From: Prostheceraeus crozeri
Taxonomy: Eukaryota > Platyhelminthes > Polycladida > Euryleptidae
Direction of reading: 5' to 3'
DNA length: 64,000 nt
Assembly: GCA_907163375.1 (NCBI GenBank)
Contig: CAJQUW010006977.1
Span: 124,001-188,000 of the forward strand
A program made the translations under genes and the position numbers. Shown here in pieces: positions 24,100 through 35,082 of the stretch. The notes below the pieces were generated by a model that worked only from the letters and a program-made list of their open reading frames with translations, was not told the origin of the DNA and searched no databases. Numbering within the stretch: the stretch's first letter is position 1; every line of letters starts with the position of its first letter.

Positions 24100-25636
24100 T
24101 TACTAAGAGCTTCATAGCAAATGGTAGCACTATAAGCAAGAGAACGATATTGTGGGGTTGTAATGCGACGTGCATGTACTATGTTTGCCTTCGTCGAACT
24201 GAGGGATTAAGCAGCTGACCGAAATGGAACAGTGAAACGCGCGCGCGCTTATTATGAGTTCAAGACACAAGGCCATAGACAATGACTTAATGTGCTGAAT
24301 TGACTGTTTACAATGATGTCGAAGTTGCGTTAGATCAATATGAAGACGACATAATTTGAGATCGAAGAACTCCTATTTTGCATGGTCTCTTGCTGCGAAG
24401 CCTGCATCTGTAGCAAGTCATCAAGCAAAGAGCAGGACATATTTAAGAAGCATTCTACACGGCGAACCAAGACAGAGGTGAAGCGTAGCCAGGAGGAGGT
24501 AAAATGATGGGAGATTCCTGTTGAATTTGGCGCTAAAAGGAAGGTTAAGAACCGATGGTGGGTCTGGGCTGTCATATTCAGCTTAGAGAAACTTTTGAAG
24601 CCTAAGTTTCCAGGCATAGACGCTTTAGTGAAAAAAGTCACTTATGTTACCTTAGGAAGGTAGGCGCTATGATGAGGTTGAAAATGAGGAGGAGGTGTGA
24701 GGAATTCTAAAATGTGCACTTATAAAATGTTACAGTGGTATATGGCACAGTGATAAATCACTGAAATCACAAGGCGTCAGGACGATGAACTAATTGAATG
24801 ATCGGATGTCGGATTTAGAATTGTTACAGTTGGCAGTTATCCTTCTGCTCAACAATAACCGATGTAGCAGATTATTTGACGTCGTGGGTGGGGGTTGTTT
24901 GGTCTGAGCTTTTTAGAATGGATCACTTTCGCCAGCGACTGTGAATCGCCCTGAAATAGAATGTTCCCTGAATTTACTAAAGAAACAAAATCCTTTCTCC
25001 TGTAGTTTTCTAACCATCTGGTTAACATTATTCAAAATTTCCTGAATGGTAGATTGTAATGCAATTAAGTCTTGATGTTGCACATTTCTTCGTTTCTGTT
25101 ATTCCAGAACATCTTTGCTTAAATCATAGAGCAAACTTTGGATTGGTGTGATCTCATGCGAATACTGGACTGGTAATTACGTTCGACTTACATAATAATT
25201 TGTTTTTGTTGTTATGCCTGTTCAAAGCCGCACATAGATGAAATCTTAAGATCTGTAATACGGACACAAACACGTGTGATACTCCTATTATTTGCATTAA
25301 GCTTAGCTTCTGATAACTCGCTATACGATTGTGGTGCATTGGAAAAATAAAAGTACATCAGCAAAGATATTGTGACCACATATCACGATTAATCTGATTT
25401 ACTTTTATTTTCTTCGTTGTTTGCAGATCATTTTATTTAATGCATTTGATGTCAATATATCTCGTACTTGTATTTGTATCACGGATGTATAGTGCATACT
25501 AGTATTACATGCGATCAAGCACTTTGATTTCAATTTCCCCAATACTCTTGCAATCGCAGTCTCTGTTTATCAAAATACATCGTTTTTCTTTTAATTTATA
25601 TTTCCAAGTCAAAATGCTCTTATAACACAATGATCC

Positions 25637-25920
25637 TGAAAATCAGTTTTGACAAAACTGTCTCAGGGAAGGCCATACAACGAAATCAAGATGACAGAAA
25701 CGTTCTCTGCAACTTCTAAAACCTGTGTTTCTGTTAAAATTGGCGCTGGAAAGTCAACGGCTTCTGAAAGTCCTTAAAAGTAGGCCTCCTTTCAAGCTGT
25801 CAGAGGCTATTTAGCTTTCCGCTGAAATTTTGACAGAGGTATAGGTTTCACATGTTTCTGTCATTCAAATTACATTTTTGTGGTTTTCTATCGGACAGCT
25901 TCTCAGCATCAAGACCATTT
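25637..25920. repeat. Imperfect inverted repeat, about 280 bp
   Basis: Words gatgacagaaac, aaacctgtgtttctgttaaaa and gctggaaag on the left are mirrored by ctttccgct, attttgacagaggtataggt and gtttctgtcat on the right. It is a diverged foldback MITE. Confidence 0.45.
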
Positions 25921-26589
25921 GGCTTGATACCTGCCTTTTATTGCTGAGAAAAATGAACTATTGAACGACTGACAATTTCGTACCACACCATTGCGCAGTT
26001 GCAACACTCATCGACAGGAGCTCCTCCGCAGACTAGGTGGTAGTAGGGATTGCACCGGGCGGATCCTGTTGTAAATATCCGGATCCCGGATCCAACGAAG
26101 AGCGTTTATAATGAGATGTTGATGGTCATTAATGCTGTGGAAAATCCTCTTTAACGATAAAAGTTAAAAAAGTTATAGAACCTCAAACTTTCTTTACTCG
26201 TTAATCACTTAGAGTTGGGAGTGGCAGCCAAGAATGTGAACATAAATCTTAATAGAGATGTTTTATCCAGGAATATCTGTAGCTCGGTATTGAATAACCA
26301 TCTATTAATGTGCAAAAAAGATGAAGTAACTTATTCATGCTTTGTTCATTCTAATTGTCACGTTACCGTTGCAGACTTGTAACCACTGCACCCGCTTTAC
26401 TAATCCACACCAAGGAATGAATGGAAATCCATGACTTTCAAAGCTAATAACATAAAAAAGATCCATTGCGCCTCTCCAAACATATGATATTGATCCGACT
26501 ACCTTACACTTACAACAACAATAGCTGTAATTATTAAGAAGTCTATGATTAATAGTTGGATATGCGCATATTAGTTAAATAAACACAAA
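25921..26589. other. Non-coding intronic stretch
   Basis: Nothing supported except a GGATCC-rich word cluster at 26050-26095 (gcggatcctg, ccggatcccggatcc), which may be one end of an old transposon whose partner end was not found. Confidence 0.3.
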
Positions 26590-26591
26590 TA

Positions 26592-27373
26592 CAGTAGAAC
26601 CCACTTATAACGGACTCGGTTATAACGAACTCTCGGATATAACGTACTCCTCTTGCAGGCACGGACAAAAATTCCTATTATGTCTATAAAAAATGCCTCG
26701 GTTATAACGCACTCGGATATAGCGAACTCTTTTCAAGGGTCCACAGAGCAAATTTTGATTTTTTACAACGTACTGAGGGATGAAAGTACTTAAGTATTCT
26801 GAATCATCGAAACGAAGCTGACACGATTCTACAATAACTTGCAGCGTTTGATGATGGCAGCAACAGCTCTTGTCATCGGCTCGGAGGAGGACAACTTTTG
26901 AGTGTCGAATCCGTCCAATGAGCAAATCGATAGAAGTGAACTGGAATTAAGACATTGTCTGTGATGGTGTCTCCTTAACGCGTCACTGCTGTTCCATCGA
27001 ATCTTCATCTGAGTTTTTTTAGTCATTCAGATTTTTAGATTCATGTTCAGAATATTGCATATTTTTTCTTACACAATAGAGAATTGTTAAGACACTGCTG
27101 TTTTTTCGAATCGGGATGATCATACATGTAGGGCCAGGGCATACAAATAAATGTACATTACATGTACATGTATTTATGGTGATGCATAGTGAGAATTAGC
27201 TGGTCATGATGGATAGGACCTTACTATTGCAATTGACAACTTAATTTGGTGCAGGAGTAGGCTTCAATACTTCTTATACAGCTTGTTCTTGCACACCTCG
27301 GATACAACATACCTCGGATATAACGTACCAATTTTTTAGGTCCCTTGAAGTACGTTATAAGTGGGTTCTACTG
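26592..27373 (-). mobile_element. pogo/Tigger-like (Tc1/mariner) deletion derivative, 782 bp
   Basis: Termini CAGTAGAACCCACTTATAAC (26592) and its complement (ending 27373) are flanked by TA on both sides (26590-26591, 27374-27375), the Tc1/mariner target. Both ends contain repeated TCGGATATAACG and GGTTATAACG words, as in pogo/Tigger elements. A minus-strand stretch at 26760-27020 (LQVIVESCQLRFDDSEYLST) resembles the variable C-terminal tail of Tigger-type transposases. The DNA-binding and DDE domains are absent, so it is an internally deleted, non-autonomous copy. Confidence 0.8.
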
Positions 27374-28314
27374 TAAAGCAAGTTTGCTGTCTTTCCTTTC
27401 TTTTAATTAAATACACTTGTTTATCGTTGTTGAAATTGTTTTTTTGATTGACAATCACGATAAACCCAGCAGGCCAGCAGTTGGGAGCTATGCGACTCGT
27501 ATGGTACCATTTTTTCCATTCTAGTTGTTTAAGTATTTTACATTATCATCTCCAGATTTCTGTCTCCATTTTTCTATTTCTTTATCTTTCATATTCTGCT
27601 TAGAGACACTCTTGGAGTGTACGATTATCCTCTTTCATACTCTTGACTGAAAAACTGATCGTAAATTTTCCCTCGTCATGGAAATGTGTACCTAAATCAG
27701 TTAGAAAATGCTTTTTGTTGACCTTTGTTTTTCTTTCACGATACTTGCAAGCAACCTTGACTGGCTTCGTTTTACCGATGACCGACATTGGAAGGGGTGT
27801 TTTGAGCCAGTGTTTGACATTAATTGTCGTAAGTTTATGCTACTATCATTATAGGTTTGTGGCATTCATCCTCCAGCGCTTGTAAACGGGGAAATATCAT
27901 TTTGGACAACCAACGCCTCGTGGAACAATATTGATTTATATATATTTTCATGTACTTTATGAATAAGAAAATTATGCATTCTGTTGGCGATATTATGAAA
28001 GATTTTATAGATGTCGAATATTACTGTGCATGCTGGTCCTCAGAGCATCAGTTTAGCATATGCATTCGGCAGAACTTCTAACTTTCAAAACCTCGTCTGC
28101 GTAGGCTTGCACTATCCAGTGTTGTTAACGCTGGAAACGTTGGGCTACACAGTTCTCAGTTATTACAATGTTTATTTTTCTCAGCAGTAGCCGCATTTTA
28201 TGCAACGGAAAAACACAACCGCCTCACGTACTTAGCTATTAACCTGATTCATGCGATCTTCCGATATGATGGTATTCATTGCTTATCTCCCCTCCCTATA
28301 AACTTTCTTAATTG

Positions 28315-29104
28315 ATTTCAAGTTTTGTTTCACAAAATTAAAACTGCGCTCCCTTTCTTTTTAAGCCGAAGTTATATTTATTGATTTAAAATACAAATGA
28401 GACGGGTCGACCGGTTTCTGCACTCAGTGCCTTTCTCAAGACCCAACACTTAAAAACTTGCAATGGATCATGCATTACATTTAAATACAAAGATATGATC
28501 ACTCACATCAGTTCATCTTTCCGATTGATTTTAGGCTTCAATTTGCGTATCAATTCACTCTCAGCTAACCGAGTTTTTATTGGATTATTCTGAATATCTA
28601 TGAATGACAAAATGAAGGCATCTATGGAAGAAGTATTGGTGTGGTCAAAGTGTATCGAAGACATATGAACCGATAGAGCACTTTTACTATCTCTATTGTC
28701 AATGCTACGACAATGTTCTTGGAAACGATATCTAAAAGGACGGTTCGTAGAACCTATGTAGAAGTCACCACACAAAGAACACGTGAATTTATAAATAACA
28801 TACCGTTTCTCACAAGCATGATCATTATTTAAAGATTCGCAGATTTTACAGCTACAATTAGTAGAAGAATTTAGAAAATTGAACTTACTGAAAGTGCTTC
28901 GTATTTGTTTTCCAGGTTTTTGAACTATTCTAAAGGGCACGTCATATTTTTTCACTAACTTATTTAGTTTTCTGTGTGTAGCGTCATTTATAAAATCCAG
29001 TTGTAGGATGCTATTTGTATTATTTTCGTCCCTGCTATGTTGCTTAGGGCGTTTTTCTACAGAAAGGGAGCGCAGTTTTAATTTTGTGAAACAAAACTTG
29101 AAAT
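28315..29104 (-). mobile_element. Truncated Penelope-like element with 44-bp inverted ends, fossil
   Basis: A perfect 44-bp inverted repeat (28315-28358 and 29061-29104, containing aaaactgcgctccctttct) bounds this unit. Between the ends, the minus strand reads through a linker with a Cys-Lys-Cys knuckle (NCSCKICESL) and a GIY-YIG nuclease domain. The reverse transcriptase is absent. A sequence near 28405-28440 (cactcagtgcctttctcaag) resembles the terminal region of other Penelope-like elements. It is a short derivative, and its reading frame over the nuclease part looks whole. Confidence 0.8.
28503..28955 (-). CDS. GIY-YIG endonuclease domain of a Penelope-like element
   Basis: The 150-residue frame (open further upstream to about 29060 without a start) contains RYVIYKFTCSLCGDFYIGST, corresponding to the paired GIY and YIG motifs. 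These are followed by NRPFRYRFQEHCRS with the conserved Arg and His, SALSVHMSSIHF, and AESELIRKLKPKIN with the expected catalytic Glu. In Penelope-like retroelements this domain lies C-terminal to the reverse transcriptase and nicks target DNA. Here the polymerase is missing, so the unit cannot move alone. The linker Cys cluster (NCSCKICESL) is typical of the metazoan branch. Confidence 0.85.
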   Translation of the reverse strand: MKKYDVPFRIVQKPGKQIRSTFSKFNFLNSSTNCSCKICESLNNDHACEKRYVIYKFTCSLCGDFYIGSTNRPFRYRFQEHCRSIDNRDSKSALSVHMSSIHFDHTNTSSIDAFILSFIDIQNNPIKTRLAESELIRKLKPKINRKDELM

Positions 29105-29182
29105 GAAGAACCTCCCGTGTGCCACCATCAATTTTTTCTTAATTGACTTTATATAAGAGATGGCTGAAGGCGGGAGGACCAT

Positions 29183-29470
29183 AATGAATCAATGATGTGA
29201 AAAAAATCAGTTTTCTCTCCCGAGTAATTTAATGCCACTAAATAATTACGAATAAAAAATATGTACACAGCCGACGTTTCGGGTTTTTTTTAAAATTTGT
29301 TGCTGAAGTTTGTTGCTGAAAATTGTTGCTGAAGTTTTATTGCTGCCTTGCCTTGAGAAAGGGTCTGGACCCGAAACGTCGGCTGTGTACATATTTTTTA
29401 TTCGTAATTATTTAGTGGCATTAAATTACGCGGGAGAGAAAATTGATTTTTTTCAATTCATTGATTCATT
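29183..29470. repeat. Inverted repeat with 101-bp arms, Penelope-terminus-like
   Basis: Arms 29183-29283 and 29370-29470 are near-perfect complements sharing the inner word cccgaaacgtcggctgtgta. The loop holds three to four copies of ttgttgctgaa and then ccttgagaaagggtctggac, the pattern found in terminal repeats of Penelope-like elements upstream of CGAAACG. It is probably a head-to-head pair of such termini. Confidence 0.7.
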
Positions 29471-29600
29471 AATTGACTTTAACCAAGGATCATATGATCT
29501 AATGTAATACTTGCACTTTTGTGATGTTAATTTCTATGTTAATGCAAACTTCATTCAAAATGATGAAATGATATTATTGAAACAGTTTTGCCCCGGCAAA

Positions 29601-29720
29601 CATTTGTATAAAAATAGAAGCGCGGGATGTTTCATGATCAGTTCTTTTCTATATTCACGACGCCTTTCGTCTGCTCTCAGTCAGGTGTTACAGCAGAAAG
29701 ATCTAAAACATATGTACACA
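29601..29720 (-). repeat. Penelope terminal repeat (3' copy)
   Basis: On the minus strand the order is tttctgctgt, acacctgactgagagcagac, gaaaggcgtcgtgaatata and cgcgcttctatttttata. The same order recurs on the plus strand at 34967-35082. The core CTGACTGAG...GACGAAA resembles a degenerate hammerhead ribozyme core, a motif known in the terminal repeats of Penelope-like elements. Confidence 0.65.
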
Positions 29721-30149
29721 AAACGATTACAGTTTTACAGTTAACTTACACATCAAAACTTAGTCAGAAGCGGAGAAACAGAAATCAATAAAGCGCGATA
29801 TGCACACACTATTACAACGTAGAAGACAGATATTCATGAAAACTGGACGATAGACGGAATGAAAGAATGAAAATAATGCTGATGGAAGGCAGCAGGCTAT
29901 GTCGAGACAGAGCAGAAGTAAATGAGAGACAGTTTAAGAATACAGGAGACCACATCAAGAATAATGCAAAACTGTACAAAGCATGAAGTAAATAATTAAA
30001 TGAGAACAAAAATATAAACAAATAAATATATAAAAATATAAAGCAAAAATATATGTATAACATAAAATGCAAAGACAACAGACAATGTATGTCATCATAA
30101 AAAAACAAGAAATAAAGGAAAAGAGAGAGAAGAATTAACAAAAAATTAC

Positions 30150-32340
30150 CATGGCAATAAAAATGATAAACAAAATTCATCTGTATACACAGATCAGGTG
30201 ACTCAGCTTCAACAGCCAAAGCCTCCAAAATTCGAAGATGTGTCAATTTTGATGGCGATGGATACCACGGAAAGAAGTCCTGCATTTGCAGCGGTGCTAT
30301 TGCAGGCCTGTAAGTGTCTAGTTACAGCACTTTATGGAGCTTTATTTGAACGCGGTAGTTTCTTGACATCATTCTGAAGCCATTACGGGACATGTTCAGG
30401 CAACCTATCACTCAAACGACGTTCAGTGCGGCCCACATAGCTGCCTTCGCAACTACACAAGATTTTGTATATAATTGAGAAGTGGGAAAGCATTGGAGTC
30501 GGGTCCTTTGAAGATCGGTTGGGAATACGAGTCGTGGTGAATGTCAGAGCCAATCTGGTGGCATGATAATGCGTCAGAGTTCACGTCGGGCGTATAACTC
30601 TATGCCGTTGCCTTTGAAAGGAAGATTTACGAAGACTTTTTTCTTCTCAGGACCGAAGAACACCGGCTTTTGTTCAACCTGGCTATGTTTGCGGTTAAAT
30701 TCCAGTGGATATTCATTCTTCAGTAGCATATTGGTAAGGAATCGCTCCTCAGCTTGCATTTCACTTGCACTGCAGATTTTCCTTGAGAACAAGGATTTCA
30801 CGACGTTCACTTTATAAATTTGAGGCACGAAGCTGTAAAAATTTGTATATAGGCCTGTGAAGGTCGGCTTCCGATACACTGACGTCACGAATGCATTACC
30901 TCGGTGCACCAAAGTGTCACTCTCAGCCAATTCACGTGTAAAATGTATGCTTTGGTGCAGGTTATCGAAGTCGGAGAATATTTCATAACCAGCTTCTTTG
31001 GTTGGAGTGAATGCGTCGTCGTTGTCCCGGAAGTAACAATTAGTGCTTCCTTCGATCTTCAGCTGCCGTTCTAGATGTCCCATGAAGACATTTGCGAAAA
31101 GCACACCAAGTAGTGAACCCATGGCCACGTACGCCATTTATCTGTCGGTAGAACTTGCCGTTGAAAATAAGTTGAATATCTTTCACACAAAATTCAAGTA
31201 AGTGCTGTAAAAGCGGTGTGGGAATTCTGCATGTGGGATCACCTTCTTCAACAGCTTGTATGATGACTTCGATTGTTTTGTCGACGGGAACGTTTGTGAA
31301 CAAAGATGTCACATCAAGGGACATCATATATCCACTAATGTCATGAATGTCATGGAGTTAATAAACGAGAAAGTGTCCTTGACGCAAAAGTGGCTAAAAG
31401 TTCTGTGTACTGTCTCCAACTCATGACATAGCCAACTAGCCAAAGACTGGCGAGAGGTACCAATCATCGATAAAATGAATCTGAGAGGCACATAATCTCG
31501 TGGATCTTTGGCAGGCCGTACAGTTTTGTAGCATTAAAACCACTTTTACTTAACCTGTCAGCACACGACTTTGATAGCACTTGGGCTTCGGCGAGTTGTT
31601 GGCATAGGTTCTTCACTTGTTTAGTGATTTTGTCACTGTGGTCTTAAGTGTCATCCGGCATGAATTTTCCTTCGTCGTCGAGAATGCTCGTCATCTTCCG
31701 AACATAATCTTCAAAGCTGCGAAGCACAACCCCACTGCCTTGTCCAGTCGAATGATGACCTGATCATTGCCACGTTTGAGATTATTAAGAGCGCGGATAT
31801 GATGAGGTTGGATGTCCACTGCGTTCGGTCTGAGAACGTACGCAGTTAGCTGCAAAACCAACGAGTTTTGCATTAAAAGTCGACTTAAGGCTCTCATCAC
31901 ACGGTATCATGCCCTTTACCGGATGAGCAATGCTTTCTATAGCCGCGTTGACTTCAGTCTTGTTAATCTTTACAGGTGACACACAAAAATCCAGGCCTCA
32001 TCGCAGAACTTCTTTCTCCACTTGTGACAATGCATGAGACGAGAAATTATGTCTATCCACGGCATTATCACATGTCAGTGAAGGATACGGATACGGGTAC
32101 ATTCTTGCTACTAACCGATTTTGTAAACTTTTTGTAACGACAGAATGAAATCCAATGAGTGTATTACATGCACAATTGAAGATATTGCATGTGTTATATT
32201 CACCAAACCAGTTTCCGCGTCGTTCTTTTCGATTTCGAGGAATCGATCGCAATTTTCAGGCGAGAAAGTCACTCGAGAACTGTGAAGCCTTTGAGCGAGT
32301 TATTTGGTGCAGAATCCTTTGTTCAAGCAATCACTCAGGA
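30150..32340 (-). pseudogene. Penelope reverse transcriptase and GIY-YIG region, fossil
   Basis: In minus-strand order the following are recognisable: an N-terminal part (NFSSHALSQVEKEVL; HHIRALNNLKRGNDQVIIR), reverse-transcriptase motifs (SLDVTSLFTNVPVDKTIEV; FYRQINGV; GSLLGVLFANVFMGHLERQL; the catalytic-box region near DDAFTPTKEAG), and the downstream VYRKPTFTGLYTNFYSF segment. A GIY-YIG nuclease (YVGRTERRLSDR) and its end (LRILEALAVEAESPDLC) follow. All are diagnostic of Penelope-like elements. It is a broken fossil with several interruptions. Confidence 0.85.
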
Positions 32341-32398
32341 ACTTAACGTTCATGACCAATTTCATTCTTCTTTTACGCAGCGATAGGAGCTTGTCAAG

Positions 32399-32407
32399 TA
32401 ACCTGAT
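32399..32407 (+). repeat. 9-bp target duplication, left copy
   Basis: taacctgat directly precedes the foldback element. The identical word follows it at 34943-34951. Removing the element and one copy restores a continuous Penelope sequence (gtcaagtaacctgatgacat). Confidence 0.9.
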
Positions 32408-32756
32408 ATGTCGTTGAAGTTAGCACCAACTTTTTGAATAGAGTTTGTACAGAATAGGAAACCACATGTTTAGGTACTACTGATGACGCAGAGTTTGTAC
32501 AGCCAAAAATTTTTCCAAAATTCGAACTCCTTCACCTTCAAAATTCAAATTTAAATCCGAAAAATTGGTGCTACCTGGTTAGCGAGTTTGTACAGCATTC
32601 CGATGGAAAAATTTAGATACAAGAGCAAAAAACTGAGTTTGTACAGCAACTTCCAGAACTTTCCTTACACGAACAACCGGAAAAAACCGCCAAAAACCGA
32701 TTTTTTCAAAAAATGATAAGATTTTCCAGAAAAGTTCTTGGTGCTACATGGAAAAT

Positions 32757-33870
32757 GAATTTGTACAGTGCTCTAACCGGTGGAAGAGTGTTCTACTAAT
32801 CCAGTCTGAGTTTGAACACACACTTCTCCGACACTCCAGCACTCCTACGACCGGTAAATACCGGTTATTGTACAGTAACTACAAGAATACTGCCCATTTA
32901 TGAACAAATCAATTGGTGCTACATGGAAAATGAGTTTGTACAGTGCTCTAACCGGTGGAAGAGTGTTCTACTAATCCAGTCTGAGTTTGAACACACACTT
33001 CTCCGACACTCAAGCACTCCTACGACCGGTGAATACTGGTTATTGTACAGTAACTACAAGAAAGCTGCCCATGTATGAACAAATCAATTCGTGCTACATG
33101 GAAAATGAGTTTGTACAGTGCTGTAACCGATGGAAAAGTGTGTTAATAATCGAGTCTGAGTTTGAACACACACTTCTCAGACACTCCAGCACTCCTACGA
33201 CCGGTAAATACCGGCTATTGTACAGTTACTAGAAGAATACTGCCCATTTATGAACAAATCAATTGGTGCTACATGGAAAATGAGTTTGTACAGTGCTCTA
33301 ACCGGTGGAAGAGTGTTCTACTAATCGAGTCTGAGTTTGAACACACACTTCTCCGACACTCCAGCACTCCTACGACCGGTAAATACCGGTTATTGTACAG
33401 TAACTACAAGAATACTGCCCATTTATGAACAAATCAATTGGTGCTACATGGAAAATGAGTTTGTACAGTGCTGTAACCGGTGGAAGAGTGTTCTACTAAT
33501 CCAGTCTGAGTTTGAACACACACTTCTCCGACACTCCAGCACTCCTACGACCGGTAAATACCGGTTATTGTACAGTAACTACAAGAATACTGCCCATTTA
33601 TGAACAAATCAATTGATGCTACATGGAAAATGAGTTTGTACAGTGCTCTAACCGGTGGAAGAGTGTTCTACTAATCCAGTCTGAGTTTGAACACACACTT
33701 CTCCGACACTCCAGCACTCCTACGACCGGTAAATTCCGGTTATTGTACAGTAACTACAAGAATACTGCCCATTTATGAACAAATCAATTGGTGCTACATG
33801 GAAAATGAGTTTGTACAGTGCTGTAACCGGTGGAAGAGTGTTCTACTAATCCATTCTGAGTTTGAACACA
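32757..33870 (+). repeat. Left tandem array, about 6.4 units of 175 bp
   Basis: Units start with GAGTTTGTACAGTGCT (GAA in the first unit) at about 32757, 32932, 33107, 33282, 33457, 33632 and 33807. Each holds an aaccggtgg block, cgaccggtaaataccggtta and ggtgctacatggaaaatgag. Units differ at a few bases each. The last unit is cut short at the central spacer. Confidence 0.92.
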
Positions 33871-33910
33871 CTTTGACATCCAACTTAGAGAAACTTATAA
33901 TTCCATGATC
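33871..33910. other. Central spacer of the foldback element
   Basis: About 40 unique bases (ttgacatccaacttagagaa and onward) separate the two arrays. The arrays meet it at different points of the 175-bp unit, so the palindrome is not symmetric at its centre. Confidence 0.8.
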
Positions 33911-34589
33911 ATAAATGGGCAGTATTCTTGTAGTTACTGTACAATAACCGGTATTTACCGGTCGTAGGAGTGCTGGAGTGTCGGAGAAGTGTGTGTTCAA
34001 ACTCAGACTGGATTAGTAGAACACTCTTCCACCGGTTAGAGCACTGTACAAACTCATTTTCCATGTAGCACCAATTGATTTGTTCATAAATGGGCAGTAT
34101 TCTTGTAGTTACTGTACAATAACCGGTATTTACCGGTCGTAGGAGTGCTTGGAGTGTCGGAGAAGTGTGTGTTCAAACTCAGACTGGATTAGTAGAACAC
34201 TCTTCCACCGGTTAGAGCACTGTACAAACTCATTTTCCATGTAGCACCAATTGATTTGTTCATAAATGGGCAGTATTCTTGTAGTTACTGTACAATAACC
34301 GGTATTTACCGGTCGTAGGAGTGCTGGAGTGTCGGAGAAGTGTGTGTTCAAACTCAGACTGGATTAGTAGAACACTCTTCCACCGGTTAGAGCACTGTAC
34401 AAACTCATTTTCCATGTAGCACCAATTGATTTGTTCATAAATGGGCAGTATTCTTGTAGTTACTGTACAATAACCGGTATTTACCGGTCGTAGGAGTGCT
34501 GGAGTGTCGGAGAAGTGTGTGTTCAAACTCAGACTGGATTAGTAGAACACTCTTCCACCGGTTAGAGCACTGTACAAATTCATTTTCCA
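33911..34589 (-). repeat. Right tandem array, about 3.9 units of 175 bp, inverted
   Basis: CTGTACAAACTC marks the unit boundaries at about 34044, 34220, 34395 and 34569. The units are reverse complements of those in the left array, with fewer copies. Confidence 0.92.
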
Positions 34590-34942
34590 TGTAGCACCAA
34601 GAACTTTTCTGGAAAATCTTATCATTTTTTGAAAAAATCGGTTTTTGGCGGTTTTTTCCGGTTGTTCGTGTAAGGAAAGTTCTGGAAGTTGCTGTACAAA
34701 CTCAGTTTTTTGCTCTTGTATCTAAATTTTTCCATCGGAATGCTGTACAAACTCGCTAACCAGGTAGCACCAATTTTTCGGATTTAAATTTGAATTTTGA
34801 AGGTGAAGGAGTTCGAATTTTGGAAAAATTTTTGGCTGTACAAACTCTGCGTCATCAGTAGTACCTAAACATGTGGTTTCCTATTCTGTACAAACTCTAT
34901 TCAAAAAGTTGGTGTTGAAGTTGGTGCTAACTTCAACGACAT

Positions 34943-34951
34943 TAACCTGAT
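34943..34951 (+). repeat. 9-bp target duplication, right copy
   Basis: taacctgat follows the foldback element and matches 32399-32407 exactly. Confidence 0.9.
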
Positions 34952-34966
34952 GACATCTTTGGGATT

Positions 34967-35082
34967 GTGTACGTACGTTTTAGATCATTCTGCTGTATCA
35001 CCTGACTGAGAGCAGACGAAACGTGTCGTGAATATAAAAAATAATTGATAATGAAGCATCTTGCGCTTCTATCTTTATACGA
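34967..35082 (+). repeat. Penelope terminal repeat (inverted 5' copy)
   Basis: It reads acgttttagatcattctgct, cacctgactgagagcagacg, aaacgtgtcgtgaatataaa and cttgcgcttctatctttata. It is homologous to 29601-29720 but in opposite orientation, as is common in Penelope-like insertions. The hammerhead-like core is better preserved here (GACGAAACG). Confidence 0.65.

Larger units (their letters stand above)
32408..34942. mobile_element. Foldback transposon, 2,535 bp, nested in the Penelope element
   Basis: The element begins atgtcgttgaagttagcacc and ends with the complement. Each arm has a unique outer part of about 340 bp (32408-32750; 34590-34942) and an inner array of 175-bp tandem units. The arms are almost identical. 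An exact 9-bp target duplication flanks it. Long inverted arms filled with tandem repeats define foldback elements, and a 9-bp duplication is seen in Drosophila FB and in Mutator-like elements. No transposase is encoded, so it is non-autonomous. The clean duplication and matched arms suggest a young insertion. One small difference near the right end is an extra gttggtgttgaa block at about 34906-34917. Confidence 0.93.

Noticed and set aside
29812-30130. Minus-strand hydrophobic frame rich in Phe, Leu and Tyr
   Set aside because: Read from an A-rich low-complexity stretch. Only its first part (above about 30150) matches the end of the Penelope nuclease.
32812-34526. Series of nearly identical 65-88-codon frames (NTHFSDTPALLRPVNTG...)
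   Set aside because: They come from the 175-bp tandem units of the foldback element. 175 is not a multiple of three, so each frame dies in the next unit; they run on both arms.
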